NCBI GenBank assembly: GCA_032768795.1
Contig: CP136493.1
Location: forward strand, 434,001-498,000
Source of the DNA: Tremella fuciformis
Lineage: Eukaryota; Basidiomycota; Tremellomycetes; Tremellales; Tremellaceae
Reading direction: 5' to 3'
DNA length: 64,000 nucleotides
Shown: in pieces, positions 20,632 to 31,700 of the stretch
Position numbering within the stretch: position 1 is the first letter of the stretch
How the letters are laid out: every line of letters begins with the position of its first letter
Translations under genes and position numbers: made by a program
The notes under the pieces: generated by a model
Database searches by the model: none
What the model saw: only the letters and a program-made list of their open reading frames with translations
What the model was told of the DNA's origin: nothing

Positions 20632-23600
20632 CTATTGACTCTGCTGCTCTGCTTCTCCTTGTCTTCCCAAGCCCAGTAGCTGCCGAAGCTGTCTCGTCTT
20701 CTCGGCCGAAAGGTTCTTGGTCAGGATGTCGGCTCGGTTGCTGTCCGTTGGTGTGTATTTGAGCTCAAGCAGTCCACCAGCTTGATGCTCTCGTATCCAC
20801 TGGGCTCGCATGTCGAATGCTTTGTTCAGCTTGAACCCGTGTTGATGTTTGGCCAGTTGAATGGCTCCATTGTTGTCGTTGTAGATGGGCACTGCCCCAT
20901 CTATACCGAGGTCGAGGTCGTTCAATAATTGCCTGAGCCATATTGCCTCTTTGCCCGCTTCTGTTGATGCTAGGAGTTCGGCCTGTGTCGTCGAGAGTGC
21001 GACTGTCGGTTGTCGCCTGCTTTTCCATGACACAATGCCCCCGTATGTATTGAAGACGTAGCCGGTTGTAGATCGACGTGTGTCGAGACATCCACCCCAG
21101 TCTGCGTCTGCCCAGCCTAGCAGTGCTCTTCTTCCTGCATGTGCGTCAAAGGTGAGTGCGAGATCTGATGTTCCTCGCAGGTACCTTAATAGGTGCTTTG
21201 CGGCCCTCCAATGTGCGAGTGACCATTTGCTGATGAAGCGACAGAGCAGTGATGCTGCGTAGGCGATGTCGGGTCGGGTGATCGTGGCAATATAGAGGAT
21301 TGACCCGGCGAGTGCTGGAAATGGTTTATCTCGAGCCTCGTCGACCTCCTTTGGCGTAGCCTCGACGAGCTTTGCGTCAGGCAAGATTGTCTTGCAGGCT
21401 TTGCTGGGTTCACCGAAGCGTTGAAGAACTGCCTCGATGTAGTGCTCTTGTGACAGGTACATCTTCTTGTTTGACCTATCTCGGTAGATGTTGATACCGA
21501 GGAAGTAAGAGACCGGTCCTTGGTCCTTGCACTCGAGTTCCTTGTTGATCTTCCGTTTGATCTCGTCAATTGTTGATCGATCGTTGCCGGCTATGAGCAT
21601 GTCGTCAACGTGGACTGAGATCATGCACCGCTTGTGTCCTTGTCGCAGCGAGTAGATGCATGGATCCGCTAGGGTCGGTTTGAAGCCTAGCTCCCGTAGG
21701 AACTCGTCGAGGCGCTTGTTGAACAAGTGCGGTGATTGTCGGAGACCGTATAGTGATTTCCGGAGGTGCAGAACGTGTCCGGCGGCGATGTCGCTGCCTT
21801 CTGGTGGCTCGATGAAGATGTCCTTGTCGATGTTGGCCTTGAGGAATGCTCCAATGATATCTATTTGGTCGCATTCCCAGTCGAGGTAGTTGACGATGGA
21901 GAGGAACAGGCGGAATGATGACTTGTGGGTGACCGAAGCAAAGAGTTCGTCGAAGTCTCGTCCTGAGACTTGTTGAAATCCTCTCACAACGAATCTGGCC
22001 TTGTGCTGACTCGCTTTGCCCGTGTCCCCGTCGATCTTGCGGGTGAATACCCATTTGCCTGTAAGAGTGCGGTGATTCTCCTTGGGAACCATCTCCCACA
22101 CTCCGTACTTCTCCATCTTTCCCATCTCCTCGTCCATGGCCGATTTCCAATCCTCCCAGTCTGCGGCTCGACGAGCTTCGGTGTACGACTGGGGGTTGTT
22201 GAGTGACTGGGCTGATAACGCGTGCTCTATGGCTACTCGGTTATAGTCCATGTCGATGTCGTGCAGAGGGTGATGACTAGGTTCTTGGCCCGCTAGTCTC
22301 CCCGACCGTCTTGGCTCATCTGCATCGGCCGCTGTGAGCTCGTTTAGTCGACGATCGGGATCCTCTGGTCCGTCGTCGGGATTCGGTTCCGGGCTCGGTG
22401 CATCCTCTCGGATGTACTCATTGACCCAGCCTCTTCCTTGCCTGGGTACGGCTTGGGGAGGTATGTCGTCCATCTCTTCCCCTTGTTCCTCTTCTTCTGG
22501 TGCCTCCCCTGCCTCGACTATCTCGTTCAGCTCGATGGATGTATCGTCATCCTCGTCGAGGCTCGTCGATGGTTGTCAAGGTCCAGGTTGAGGCGGCTCC
22601 AGGATCTGTCGTGGTTCATCTGAACTGGGCGTTGTCTTCCTGCCCGTGATGAATGTGACGTCTCGGCTTGCGATGACCCTGTTGGATTGGGTCAGCACCT
22701 TGTAGCCCCAGCTCCCTTCTGTGTACCCCAGCAGTCGACCGCATTGTCCCCGCTCGTCGAGCTTCGATGCGGGGTTCACAACTCGATAGATGCAGTGATG
22801 GCCGAATGGCTGCATCCCCTGGTACTGCAGGTCGATGTCGTGGTTTGGTCGGAAGAGCGTTATCGGGATTTTCGCGTGGGAGCCTGGTAGCCTGTTCCGA
22901 GTGAAGACTACATATCGCAGTGCATCTACCCAGAACTGGGTTGGCAAGTTCGAGTCCGCAAGACATGTCCGGATGTCATTGAGGATGGTGAGATGGACGC
23001 GCTCGACTCGACTGTTTTGGTTGTGTGCGTCGGTCGGCGTAAGGGTGTGCTCAATTCCCTTGCTTTTGCACCAGTGGCTGAATTCCTTGCTCGTGAATTC
23101 GCCTCCTTGGTCTGAGCGGATGGTCTTGACTGTTCGATCAAGCTGATTCTCTGCCAACTTGATATAGTCTTGCAGTGCTTCGGCTGCATCCGACTTCTTC
23201 TTGAGTGGTATGGCCTGCACGTATTTGCTGTGGTCGTCATAGCAGGTGAGGAAGTATTGGAAGCCTTCTCTCGACTGGACGGTCGCTGGTCCCCATAGAT
23301 CGACTGATACCTCGACGAGGGGCTTGCCGGCTCGACGCGGGTTAGGTAGAGATGCCGAGCGCGTTGCCTTTCCTTTCAGGCAATCCATGCATTCGACTCT
23401 CCGAAACAATCCCGTCCACTTTGCGCCTAGCTTCCCCTCTTTCCCGAGCTCCCAGACCTTCCTCATGTTCGAGTGACCTAGGCGCTTGTGCCAGGTGAGG
23501 AGGCGGTTGTCTTCGGCTTCAGTGTTTTCTCTTGCCTGAAGTGCTCGGTGAATGCGCGAGGTGGTGCGTACCGGTGTGTCGTCTACAACCCATAGGTTGC

Positions 23601-24930
23601 CGAGCTTCTTGCCCCGGAGGATGACCTTTCCTTTCTCGACCAATGTAGCCGAGTCACTCGAGAAGCGCCAATGGGTCCCTGTGTATGGACCGAGGCGCTG
23701 TGTGGAGAGGAGGTTGTGCGTGAATGAGGGGACATAGAGGGCGTTCTTGTACCATACGTTCTCGAATGTCAGGCGGCCGGAGTGTGTAGCCTCGACAATT
23801 GACCCATCTCCGATCTGGATTTTGATGGGCTTGTCGAGCTTGGTGAGGTGGGAGAGGTGTTTGTCCTTGATAAACGGACTTGTAGCACCGCTGTCGATGA
23901 TGATGGAAGTGGAGGGAAGGTTATCGTGGGCGTGCAGTGCGATCTCTGTCGCATAATAGCCTTCCTCCTTTATCTCCCTCGACGAGCCTCTCTTGGCCTC
24001 ACTTGATGAGTCGTCTCCTGACTCGCTCTGCTCTCTCGCCTTCATTCCCTTCCCCGCTTGTCCTCCTTGCTTCTTCCTCCTGTCTGCTTCCTTTGCCGAC
24101 CTCTGCTCCTGGATGTGCTTCGGCACTCCAATCACTTTCCAGCACTCATCTGTGGAGTGCCTCCCCTGATCCGGATGGTGGATGCATCTCTTGCCTGCCG
24201 GTTTTGGTAGAGATTTGCTGAGCATCCCCATCTCGTTTACGCTCTCGCCCTTTTGTTGACGTCGGCGGTGTTCATCGGCAACCCTATCGATAACCTCGTC
24301 GAGATGGATCTTGTTCGACGAGGTCCCTGAGTAGAAGGTCGATGCGAGGAGGCCGTATGAGGACGGTAGGCGACGGATGGCGGCGTATGCGCCAATCTGG
24401 TTGGCGAATTGCTCAAGGGTGAGCTTGGAAGTGATGGCGGAGGAGGTGATTTCGGCCAACTGTGACCGGATAGCAGTGAGATGAGGTTCGGGGTCCTCAT
24501 TCTCTGGGATGGTCTCGCCAAATATCGATGACCATAATTCGGCTAGGCGAGATCCGTTATCGGCCCCATATGTGGTGACCAGGTGATCGTAAAGCCCCTT
24601 CGGTTGAGGATTCTCGAAGTCGATCAGGCTCGAGGGAAGCTTATTTTGGACAGTCTCTGTCAGACTGCCGTAGAGAGTGGAGAGGGTGGTGGACTGCTCC
24701 TTCTCATGCTCGTATAGAGCAACTGCTCTCTTTGATGTCTCGGCTGCTGTGGCCGGACTTGACACTGGATATCGAGCCTCGACGAGTGCTCGGATCGCTG
24801 ACGCGTCTTTGGTGATGTGTGGGACGAGGCCGGCGGATCCGAGGACGACTCGAATCTCGCGCACCCACTGGGCGTAGTTGTCGCGCCCGTTGAGCTTACG
24901 CTCTTCTTTCACCGTATGCACAGATGGCAT
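20632..24930 (-). pseudogene. Copia gag-pol polyprotein with one in-frame TGA
   Basis: Minus-strand frame from ATG 24930 to 20632, about 1433 codons. Order of domains: gag-like N-terminus (ERKLNGRDNYAQWV), a Cys/His knuckle-like CIHHPDQGRHSTDEC, aspartic protease (IIIDSGATSPF), GAG-pre-integrase (LLTWHKRLGHSN), and integrase (SVDLWGPATV, IRSDQGGEFTS, NSRVERVHLTI). Then come reverse transcriptase (VWEMVPKENHRTLTGKWVF, active site ISVHVDDMLIAG) and RNase H (GWADADWGG, STTQAELLAS). The active site reads HVDD where YVDD is usual. A TGA at 22576-22578, between integrase and RT, is the only break; both halves are in the same frame, so a point mutation or readthrough is possible. Confidence 0.88.
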
Positions 24931-25027
24931 GACGGAGGACCACTTCGAGGCTGGCGGTGCGTAGGCAAGGTCGACGAGTTTGTTGACGCGTTCTATCTAC
25001 CGCGACTTGTCGAACAAGACGTTACCA

Positions 25028-25343
25028 CGACGGAATCTTAGCTCTGAGGCAATGGGATTCCGGTCACCTGTTGCCCGCTCAGCACTTGCTATGAGTGATG
25101 CATTCGGACTTACCTGTTGCCCGCTCAGCACTTGCTATGAGTGATGAGGAGGGCAACAGGCGGCGGCATTCTACAAGGTCGTCGAGGGTGTCGGCGTTAT
25201 AAGCGGAGTTATCGTTGGTGGCAGCTTCTCTGCCTCGTCGAGGGTGAACCTCGTCGAGGCACAACCTCGTCGAGGATCGAGTAGCCTCGACGAGGTTACT
25301 CGAAGATGAGTCAAGCTCATGTGAGCGTACCACCTATTTCCGT
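25028..25343 (-). repeat. 5' LTR of the copia element, family G
   Basis: About 316 bp, with CCTCGACGAGG palindromes upstream of a TATA-like element on the minus strand. It carries the duplicated CCTGTTGCCCGCTCAGCAC block that the 3' LTR lacks. It abuts the gypsy gag fragment at its outer side. Confidence 0.85.
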
Positions 25344-25543
25344 CGATCCTTGCGGCCAGTGAAGGCGGTTGGTTGTGAGACTTTGGGCTCCTTGCTGAAG
25401 GCAACAGGTTGAGGAGTGGGGGTGGCCATGACCTGGGCTTGGGTGTTGGTCAAGGCTTGCTCGAGTTGGACGATCCGGGCTTGCATAGCCTCAAGGACAT
25501 CGTTGTAGTCTTGAGTGTTGGTAGAAAGTTCGAGGTCGGACAT
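25344..25543 (-). pseudogene. Gypsy gag N-terminal fragment
   Basis: About 66 codons on the minus strand from ATG 25543. A short coiled-coil-like segment (LEAMQARIVQLEQALTNT) is followed by a proline-rich stretch and the start of the gag core (QPTAFTGRKD), then cut by the copia LTR. The order and strand fit the gypsy element, whose 5' LTR follows at 25721. Confidence 0.75.
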
Positions 25544-25720
25544 GGTGAAGGTGGTCGGATTGTCCTAGAGTATGATCGAAGATGGCGAAATTTGTCGAAG
25601 TGTCCTTGAATATTGTCGAAGAGGGTGAAGATATGTCGGATTGTTTAAATAAAGAGTGTGGTCAAGTCTATGTAAAGAGCGAAGAAAGATGAGCGAGGAC
25701 GAATGGGTAGCAATGGATAC

Positions 25721-26296
25721 TGTCACGCCTGGGCTCCCTTGGGTAGTGACAAAGGAGGAACGGAGCAAGAGTGTTGGGGCTGTAACCCAACAAAATCGTC
25801 ACTGGCTTGTCGAGCAAGGACACGGACTAGGAGGTTCGACTCCGACGAGGTCGAACTTGACCGAATGGGCTCGGACTGGGATGAGGGACTGGGACTGGAG
25901 GGGAAGTCACTGGGAGATGTGAAACTGATCCATCGCTGGGGCATCCACAAGAGAGTTGCGGGTTTATATATATAATAGGCGTTCAGGTGAACGCCACAAG
26001 TGTTTGGGAGTGTTCGGGTGATCGTTCGGATGAACAGTCAAATACTACTTCTTCTGGAAGCGTTCGTGTGACCAAAGGGGGTCGGGTGAACGCTGCTTGC
26101 GTTCAGGTGAACGTGGCATGCATGTCGTCCAAGGCTAGGGTTTGTTCAGGTGAATGGGACCTGTGTTCAAGTGAACCCTTGGGTGAACGGTGATGTCGTG
26201 GGTGGATGTCCCAATGATGCGGAGTCGGAGCGGAGCGAAGATTACTTAAGTTGAGTTGGAGGTCGGAGCAGAGTCGGAGTTTGGTCGTTCATGACA
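25721..26296 (-). repeat. 5' LTR of the gypsy element, family H
   Basis: A 576-bp copy of the LTR at 15743-16310 with the same TATA and GTTCNNNNGAAC array. The outer flank CACCG does not match the flank of the other LTR. Confidence 0.87.
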
Positions 26297-26712
26297 CACC
26301 GTCACTGTCACGATACCTCTCTGTCTCTGTCCAAAGGCCCGTCACTGGGTGACCGAGACTCTTCGACTTCGGCGAGGCTGGGCGAGACTAGGAGAGAAGG
26401 GCAAGGGCAAGGGCTCGGAGGACACGTAGAGCCTCAACGAGTGTCGACGAGGGTAGCTGAGGTTGGCTAGGCAAGGCGAGGCAAGGCAAGGCGGACCGAC
26501 AAGTGCTAGACCTTAGCAGCTGTCGGCGGGACGGAGCAAGAGAGAGTAAGTGAGGGAGTAGTCCCATGCAACTCAATTGCGAGAGTACTGGAGTTCTACG
26601 AGGGCTCTGCGAGCCTTATGTATCCTACAGCCCGTCCGTCGATCCTGTGATTCTGTCTCTGCAAGCTCGACAAGGTTTTGGCCAATGTACGTCGAGCTCA
26701 TTGTTCTCTCGT

Positions 26713-27390
26713 TGTTACGACTCGAACCCGGCGGCCTTGATGTCCGGCGACAAGTAGACGGCGGCGGTCGTACGTGGCGAGCTCGGGTTGTACCAAGGGC
26801 GAAGTGGGTACAACCACTGAACCTCGTGACTTGGTCAACGGCGAAGGTAGGACTGGCCTCACACGGAGATAGGCGTCGTGGAGGTTTGGTGGTGGTGCTC
26901 GAAGGATCCCACGGAGATAGGCGTCGTGGCGAGCGGAGGTGGCGGAGCGAGCAACGATGGTAAAGTCAAGTGCAAGGCTCTAGGACTAGGGTGTAACGTA
27001 TGACTGTCTAGATTGATAGAATTGATCCTTGGGGAAAAGGATCCTTGGGGCTGAACACGTGGTCTTATATATGCCTCTGACCCGTTCAGGTGAACGCTTG
27101 GGCGTTCACATGAACTGTCCTTCCGTTCAAGTGAACCCTTCCTCTTGTAGCAATAACTTCTCCTGTTCACTGAACGCTCAGGGTGTTCGCATGAACAATT
27201 TGGTGTTCAGGTGAATGCTTGGGTGCGTCATCCAAGGGGTTGCCTGTGCTCGGGTGAACGGTGGTGGTGATCGAGTGAACGGAGTTTGGTGATCGGAGTT
27301 GATTGGGTGAACGGTTGGTGATCGGTGTTACGACTTGCAGTGGCGAAGGCTGGCGGTGTTGCAGGGTGGGCGGTGTGCAGGGTCGTAACA
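26713..27390 (-). repeat. Solo LTR, family I, inside LTR E
   Basis: 678 bp, TGTTACGACTCGAACCC to GGGTCGTAACA, with a perfect TSD, CTCGT, at 26708-26712 and 27391-27395. On the minus strand a TATA box (CATATATAAGACC, about 27062) lies downstream of a series of GTTCNNNNGAAC-like palindromes (GTTCAGGTGAAC, GTTCACATGAAC, GTTCAAGTGAAC, GTTCGCATGAAC). This suggests minus orientation. The palindrome type is shared with family H although the rest of the sequence is different. Confidence 0.88.
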
Positions 27391-27656
27391 CTCGTTTCCC
27401 TTAGTCGAGTTCGCCGCATCCGGCGAGCTCGCTGAGTAAGCATCGAGGAGGCCTATTGTTCTTCGACGGCAAGCATGGCGAGCACGGCAAGTCTCGAAGA
27501 GTTCCTTGCTGTCGACGAGAGCTGCGGTGACGACGGGACTTAGCTGTGCGAGAGATGCATCCTTTTGTCCGACGAATGTGGTAATTTCACGTGGGTCGAT
27601 CTTGACGAGTCGCGGCGAGCTTTGGCGAGGGCCGACGAGGGCTCGATGTCACGCCT

Positions 27657-28214
27657 GGGCTCCCTTGGGTAGTGACGGAGGAGGAACGGAGCAAGAATGT
27701 TGGGGCTGTAACCCAACGAAGTCGTCACTGGCTCGTCGAGCAAGGACACGGACTAGGAGGTTCGACTCCGACGAGGTCGAACTTGACCGAATGGAATCGG
27801 ACTGGGATGAGGGACTGGGACTGGAGGGGAAGTCACTGGGAGATGTGAAACTGATCCATCGCTGGGGCATCTACGAGAAAGTTGCGGGTTTATATATACA
27901 ATAGGCGTTCAGGTGAACGCCACAGGTGTTCGGGCGATCGTTCGGATGAACAGTCAAATACTACTTCTTCTGGAAGGCGTTCATGTGACCAAAGGGGGTC
28001 GGGTGAACGCTGCTTGCGTTCAGGTGAACGTGGCAGGCATGTCGTCCAAGGCTAGGGTTTGTTTGGGTGAATGGGACCTGTGTTCAAGTGAACACTTGGG
28101 TGATCGGTGATGTCGTGGGTAGATGTCCCAATGATGCGGAGTCGGAGCAAAGCGAAGATTACTTGAAGTTGAGTCGAAGGGCGGAGCAAAGTCGGAGTTT
28201 GGTCGTTCATGACA
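27657..28214 (-). repeat. Solo LTR, family H (copy 3), inside LTR E
   Basis: 558 bp, nearly identical to the two LTRs of the gypsy element. It has a perfect TSD, CTCGA, at 27652-27656 and 28215-28219. This shows that family H moved after family E was already in place here. Confidence 0.92.
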
Positions 28215-28290
28215 CTCGACTCACGTTCCTTTGGCTCGGTCTTGCTCGGTCTTGCTCGGTCTTGGTGCTGCTTTGGTGTCATTCGTGACA

Positions 28291-28761
28291 GTCACCCCCG
28301 TCATCATTCAACCCACCATGTCGTGAGCATTCTACATGGCCTCCAGAGGCGATCAAGGGGTCCATGGACGTGTCATTTGATGCGCTGAATCGATTGGTGG
28401 TGGTTTGAAGGCTCTACAATGCATATGACGCGAGAAAAATGGATATGAAGGAAAGCATCGATGGAGAAGTAAAAAATGACGCTCAAAATCAATTTTGGCA
28501 CAGGCGGCTCGCCATACTGTATGTACCTCGGAGACCGAGGACGACGATGTCAGGCGAGCCGATGACTTTTGGGTTGACGTGACTGCGCAAAGATCCCTCG
28601 ACCCCATACCTCCTCCTTCGCTCTCTCTACATGTATTTGAAGCTGACCACCTCGGTCCTGGAGAACTCTTGACTCAGACCACGCTCAGTGTATGATAGCA
28701 GCACTGGACCTAAGCTTCACTTCGATCCCCCGGCTTTGGGTCGTCCCTAACCCCCACCATC
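28291..28761. promoter_or_regulatory. Upstream region of the first ABC transporter
   Basis: About 470 bp between the last LTR and the ABC transporter start. No coding domain is seen. The transporter promoter must lie here, so the LTR group ends close to it. I see no clear TATA box. Confidence 0.35.
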
Positions 28762-31700
28762 ATGCCGATCCCCTTCTACCGTCCCAAACCTGCGCCGCCG
28801 GCGGTCTTTCATGGCCTGCCGCTGCCACAAGCAAAGGCGAACATCTTTTCGAGGGCGGTATTCTGGTGGATCAGCCCCATCATGCGGGTCGGCGCTTCTA
28901 GACCGCTGGAGCTGGACGGTAGGTTTTCATTGACAGTTGTTTGTCTCGAGACGCCACCGCTGACAGTCTAGATTTGTGGTACCTGACCGATGACATGCAG
29001 ACCAAAAACAACGCTGACGTCCTGGAGGCCCATTTCCAGGCTCGTCTACCCCCAAACATGCGCTTCGAGCAGTACAGACCGAAGCCTTCGGCGCTATCAG
29101 CAGCATCATCGGCAACGGTTGCGGGCAGATCCAAGTTGGATGAGAAGGCGAATGCCCCGAGCGAGGCGACCAGCGTCACCGGCGCCCAGGCTGATCCGAA
29201 GGAGGGAAGGTTTGGGCTGAGGGAGGAGGAGGAGCGAGCAAGGAGGGAAGAGGTCGAGGTGATGGTGATGGACACGATCGTGGCTGCCGGTCTCAATGGG
29301 ACCAAACTGGAGGGGGACGCGGAAGGTACAGCCATCGATCGACCCATCCCCGCAATGTTCGAGGACGGGAGACCGTCAACGCCGCCGTCCAGCCCCGTTC
29401 GAGGTGTGACAGACCAGCGGGCGCCTGGAGACCAGTCGCTATCGAATCCTGAGCTGGTCCAGAAGTACGGCAAGAAGAAGGCGGCCAAGATCGCGCTTGG
29501 AAAGTTGTTGCTGGATAAGGAGACAGGCAAACTGTACAGCGGTAGTCTGTCCGGAGCAATCTATCAGTCAATGGCCGTTCGCTGGTGGAAGGCCATCATT
29601 CTGCAGGGTATGGGGAGTGGGTCTCGATCCCCAGATGGAAATTTCTTGGCTGAAGATACAGCCGCCCTGCAAGTGACCAACCCGCTCGTCACCAAGCTCA
29701 TCATCGCTCAAATGGAGCTTGCTTATGCCATTCATCAGGCGGAGAAGGCAGGCATCGACACCACATCCTACACGAGACCAAGAAGCGTGGGGTACGGCAT
29801 CGGCCTTGCTTTCGCCATGTTCGTGATGCAAATGGCCGCAAGTGTGTTGAACTATCAGGCCCAACAGAGGGGAGCGACCATTGGCTTCTCGACCCGTGCG
29901 GCGGTCAGTTCTTCCCCATTGGTCTCATGCGATCTCGTTGCAGCGCCTGATGCGTAGCTAATCGACCTCATCTCTCGCAAATCTATGCGTCTCTCTGGAA
30001 AAGCGCGTGTGGAGTACCCCAACGGCCGTCTCGTTACCATGGTCTCCGCCGACTGCTCTTTCCTCGACTTTGCAGCGCCACAGACTGTCAACCTGGTCGT
30101 GCAGCCATTCGAGATTATCGTCGGTATCGCTCTTCTCATCTACACCCTCGGCTACTCGGCCCTTGTCGGCCTGCTCGTTCTCATCCTCGCCACCCCACTG
30201 CAGGGTTTGATGTTCGTTCGCATGATGACCTACCGACAAGCCCAGATGAAGATAGTCGACAAGCGCGTGAGGCTCCTCAGCGAAATCATGTCCAACATTC
30301 GCGCCGTCAAGCTGTATGCTTACGAGACGTTCTTCGGGCAGAAGGTGTCTGGCTATCGCCAACAAGAGCTTGCCAAATTACGACGCAATGGTCTGAACAG
30401 GTCGACCATGGTATCGACCATGTCGTTCATCCCGATCCTCGCTGCCGTCTGTGAGTCCCCGGACACCTGTAATTTGTCAGAAAGATGCTAAGTCTCAGTG
30501 ACTTATATCACTTACGGACTCTCTGGTCACGCACTCAATGCCTCCATCATCTTTTCTGGGCTCCAGTATTTCAACATTCTCAAGTCACCCATCACCTTCC
30601 TTCCCGTCGCCTTCACGCTCGTGTCGGATGCCGCGGTTGCTATCGGGCGTATTGGGGAAGCGCTACGAGCAGAAGAACTACGGCGGGATATCGTTATTTA
30701 CCCCAAAAGCAAGTACGGGATCGAAGTAGTCGGCGACTTTGCCTTTGACAGTGTGACCCCGCCGGATGCCGGGATGGTCATGTCAAACTACGGACCGCCA
30801 GGCAGTGGCCGAGGTCGCCGTGGAGGCAAGGATCGAGCGGGCGCTCGCCAGGCTAAGAAACAGAAGGCTTTGGCAAGGAAGAGAGAAAAGCAGGGCATGG
30901 CAGCACCGGCGCCTATCCCAAAGAAAGATGAAGGAGTGCCATTCAGTCTGCGGGACATCGACCTCAAGGTGCCTCGAGGCAGTCTGGTGTGCATTGTGGG
31001 CCGAGTGGGTACGGGCAAGTCTGCCTTGCTCAATGGCATGATCAATGAGATGCGCCAAATCAAAGGCGTGGTCGTCTTTGGTGGACCGGCATCGTATGGT
31101 GGGTGATTATCAGTCGCGACGATCGCTACGGCTGATCTCAGTCCCTCAACAAGCCTGGGTGCAATCTGGGACAATCCGAGAGAACATCACTTTTAGCGTT
31201 GATGAGGCGCATATCGATCAAGCTCGTGTGGACGAGGTGATCGATGCGTGCGCTCTTCGCCCCGAGATCGAGCTGTGGGGCGACGGTGATCGGACGCAGA
31301 TCGGGGAGCGGGGCATCACCTTGTCCGGCGGTCAACGCCAGCGTGTCTGTCTGGCTCGGGCCGCGTACGACACCAACAGTGAGATTGTGCTCCTCGACGA
31401 CCCATTGTCTGCTGTCGATGCGCATGTGGGTGATCATCTCCTACGCAACTGCATCCTCTCAGGTCCGCTCGCACACAAGACGCGTATCCTAGTCACGCAT
31501 CATCTCGACGTGCTGCCTCTTGCTGACATCGTCCTCGTACTCGACCGGAACGACCAGAATGAAGGTCGCATCATCCAGCAAGGCTCGTACGCCGAATTGC
31601 GCGAACAAGATGGTGTCTTCCGTACGCTTATGGAGGAATTTGGTTCCTCCTCGGAAAGAGTAGACAAGAAACAAGTCGTTGGGGAGAAAAAACAAGTCAA

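Larger units (their letters stand above)
20341..25343 (-). mobile_element. Ty1/copia retrotransposon, nearly complete
   Basis: About 5.0 kb with family G LTRs at both ends: 25028-25343 as the 5' LTR and 20341-20610 as the 3' LTR on the minus strand. It has one long polyprotein frame broken by a single TGA. Next to the 5' LTR is TGGTAACGTCTTG, a plausible primer-binding site starting with the usual TGG. Before the 3' LTR is a purine tract, GCGAGGGGAGG. The LTR ends are not TG...CA but ACGGAA...TTCCGT. The outer flanks do not form a TSD, and the two LTRs differ by about 49 bp, so the unit may be a recombinant of two insertions. Confidence 0.88.
15743..26296 (-). mobile_element. Ty3/gypsy chromovirus-type retrotransposon, rearranged and inactive
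   Basis: Two family H LTRs (15743-16310 and 25721-26296) bracket minus-strand gag, reverse transcriptase, RNase H, integrase and chromodomain pieces in the normal order. The interior is cut by a copia element (20341-25343), a family E solo LTR (18312-19030) and a solo copia LTR (17541-17856). Most of gag and all of protease, between the gag N-terminus and the start of RT, is missing where the copia element sits. The outer 5-bp flanks (GAAGG and CACCG) do not match, so the present unit may not be a single original insertion. Confidence 0.85.
26306..28290 (+). repeat. Solo LTR, family E (copy 4), split by LTRs I and H
   Basis: Begins TGTCACGATACC and ends GTCATTCGTGACA, with a perfect TSD, GTCAC, at 26301-26305 and 28291-28295. 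Two insertions interrupt it: 26713-27390 (family I) and 27657-28214 (family H). Subtracting them and their TSDs leaves about 739 bp, close to the other three copies. Part of the difference is an extra CTTGCTCGGT unit near the right end. Confidence 0.92.

Noticed and set aside
28898..29530. 210-codon minus-strand frame inside the first ABC transporter
   Set aside because: Antisense shadow of a clearly conserved coding exon.
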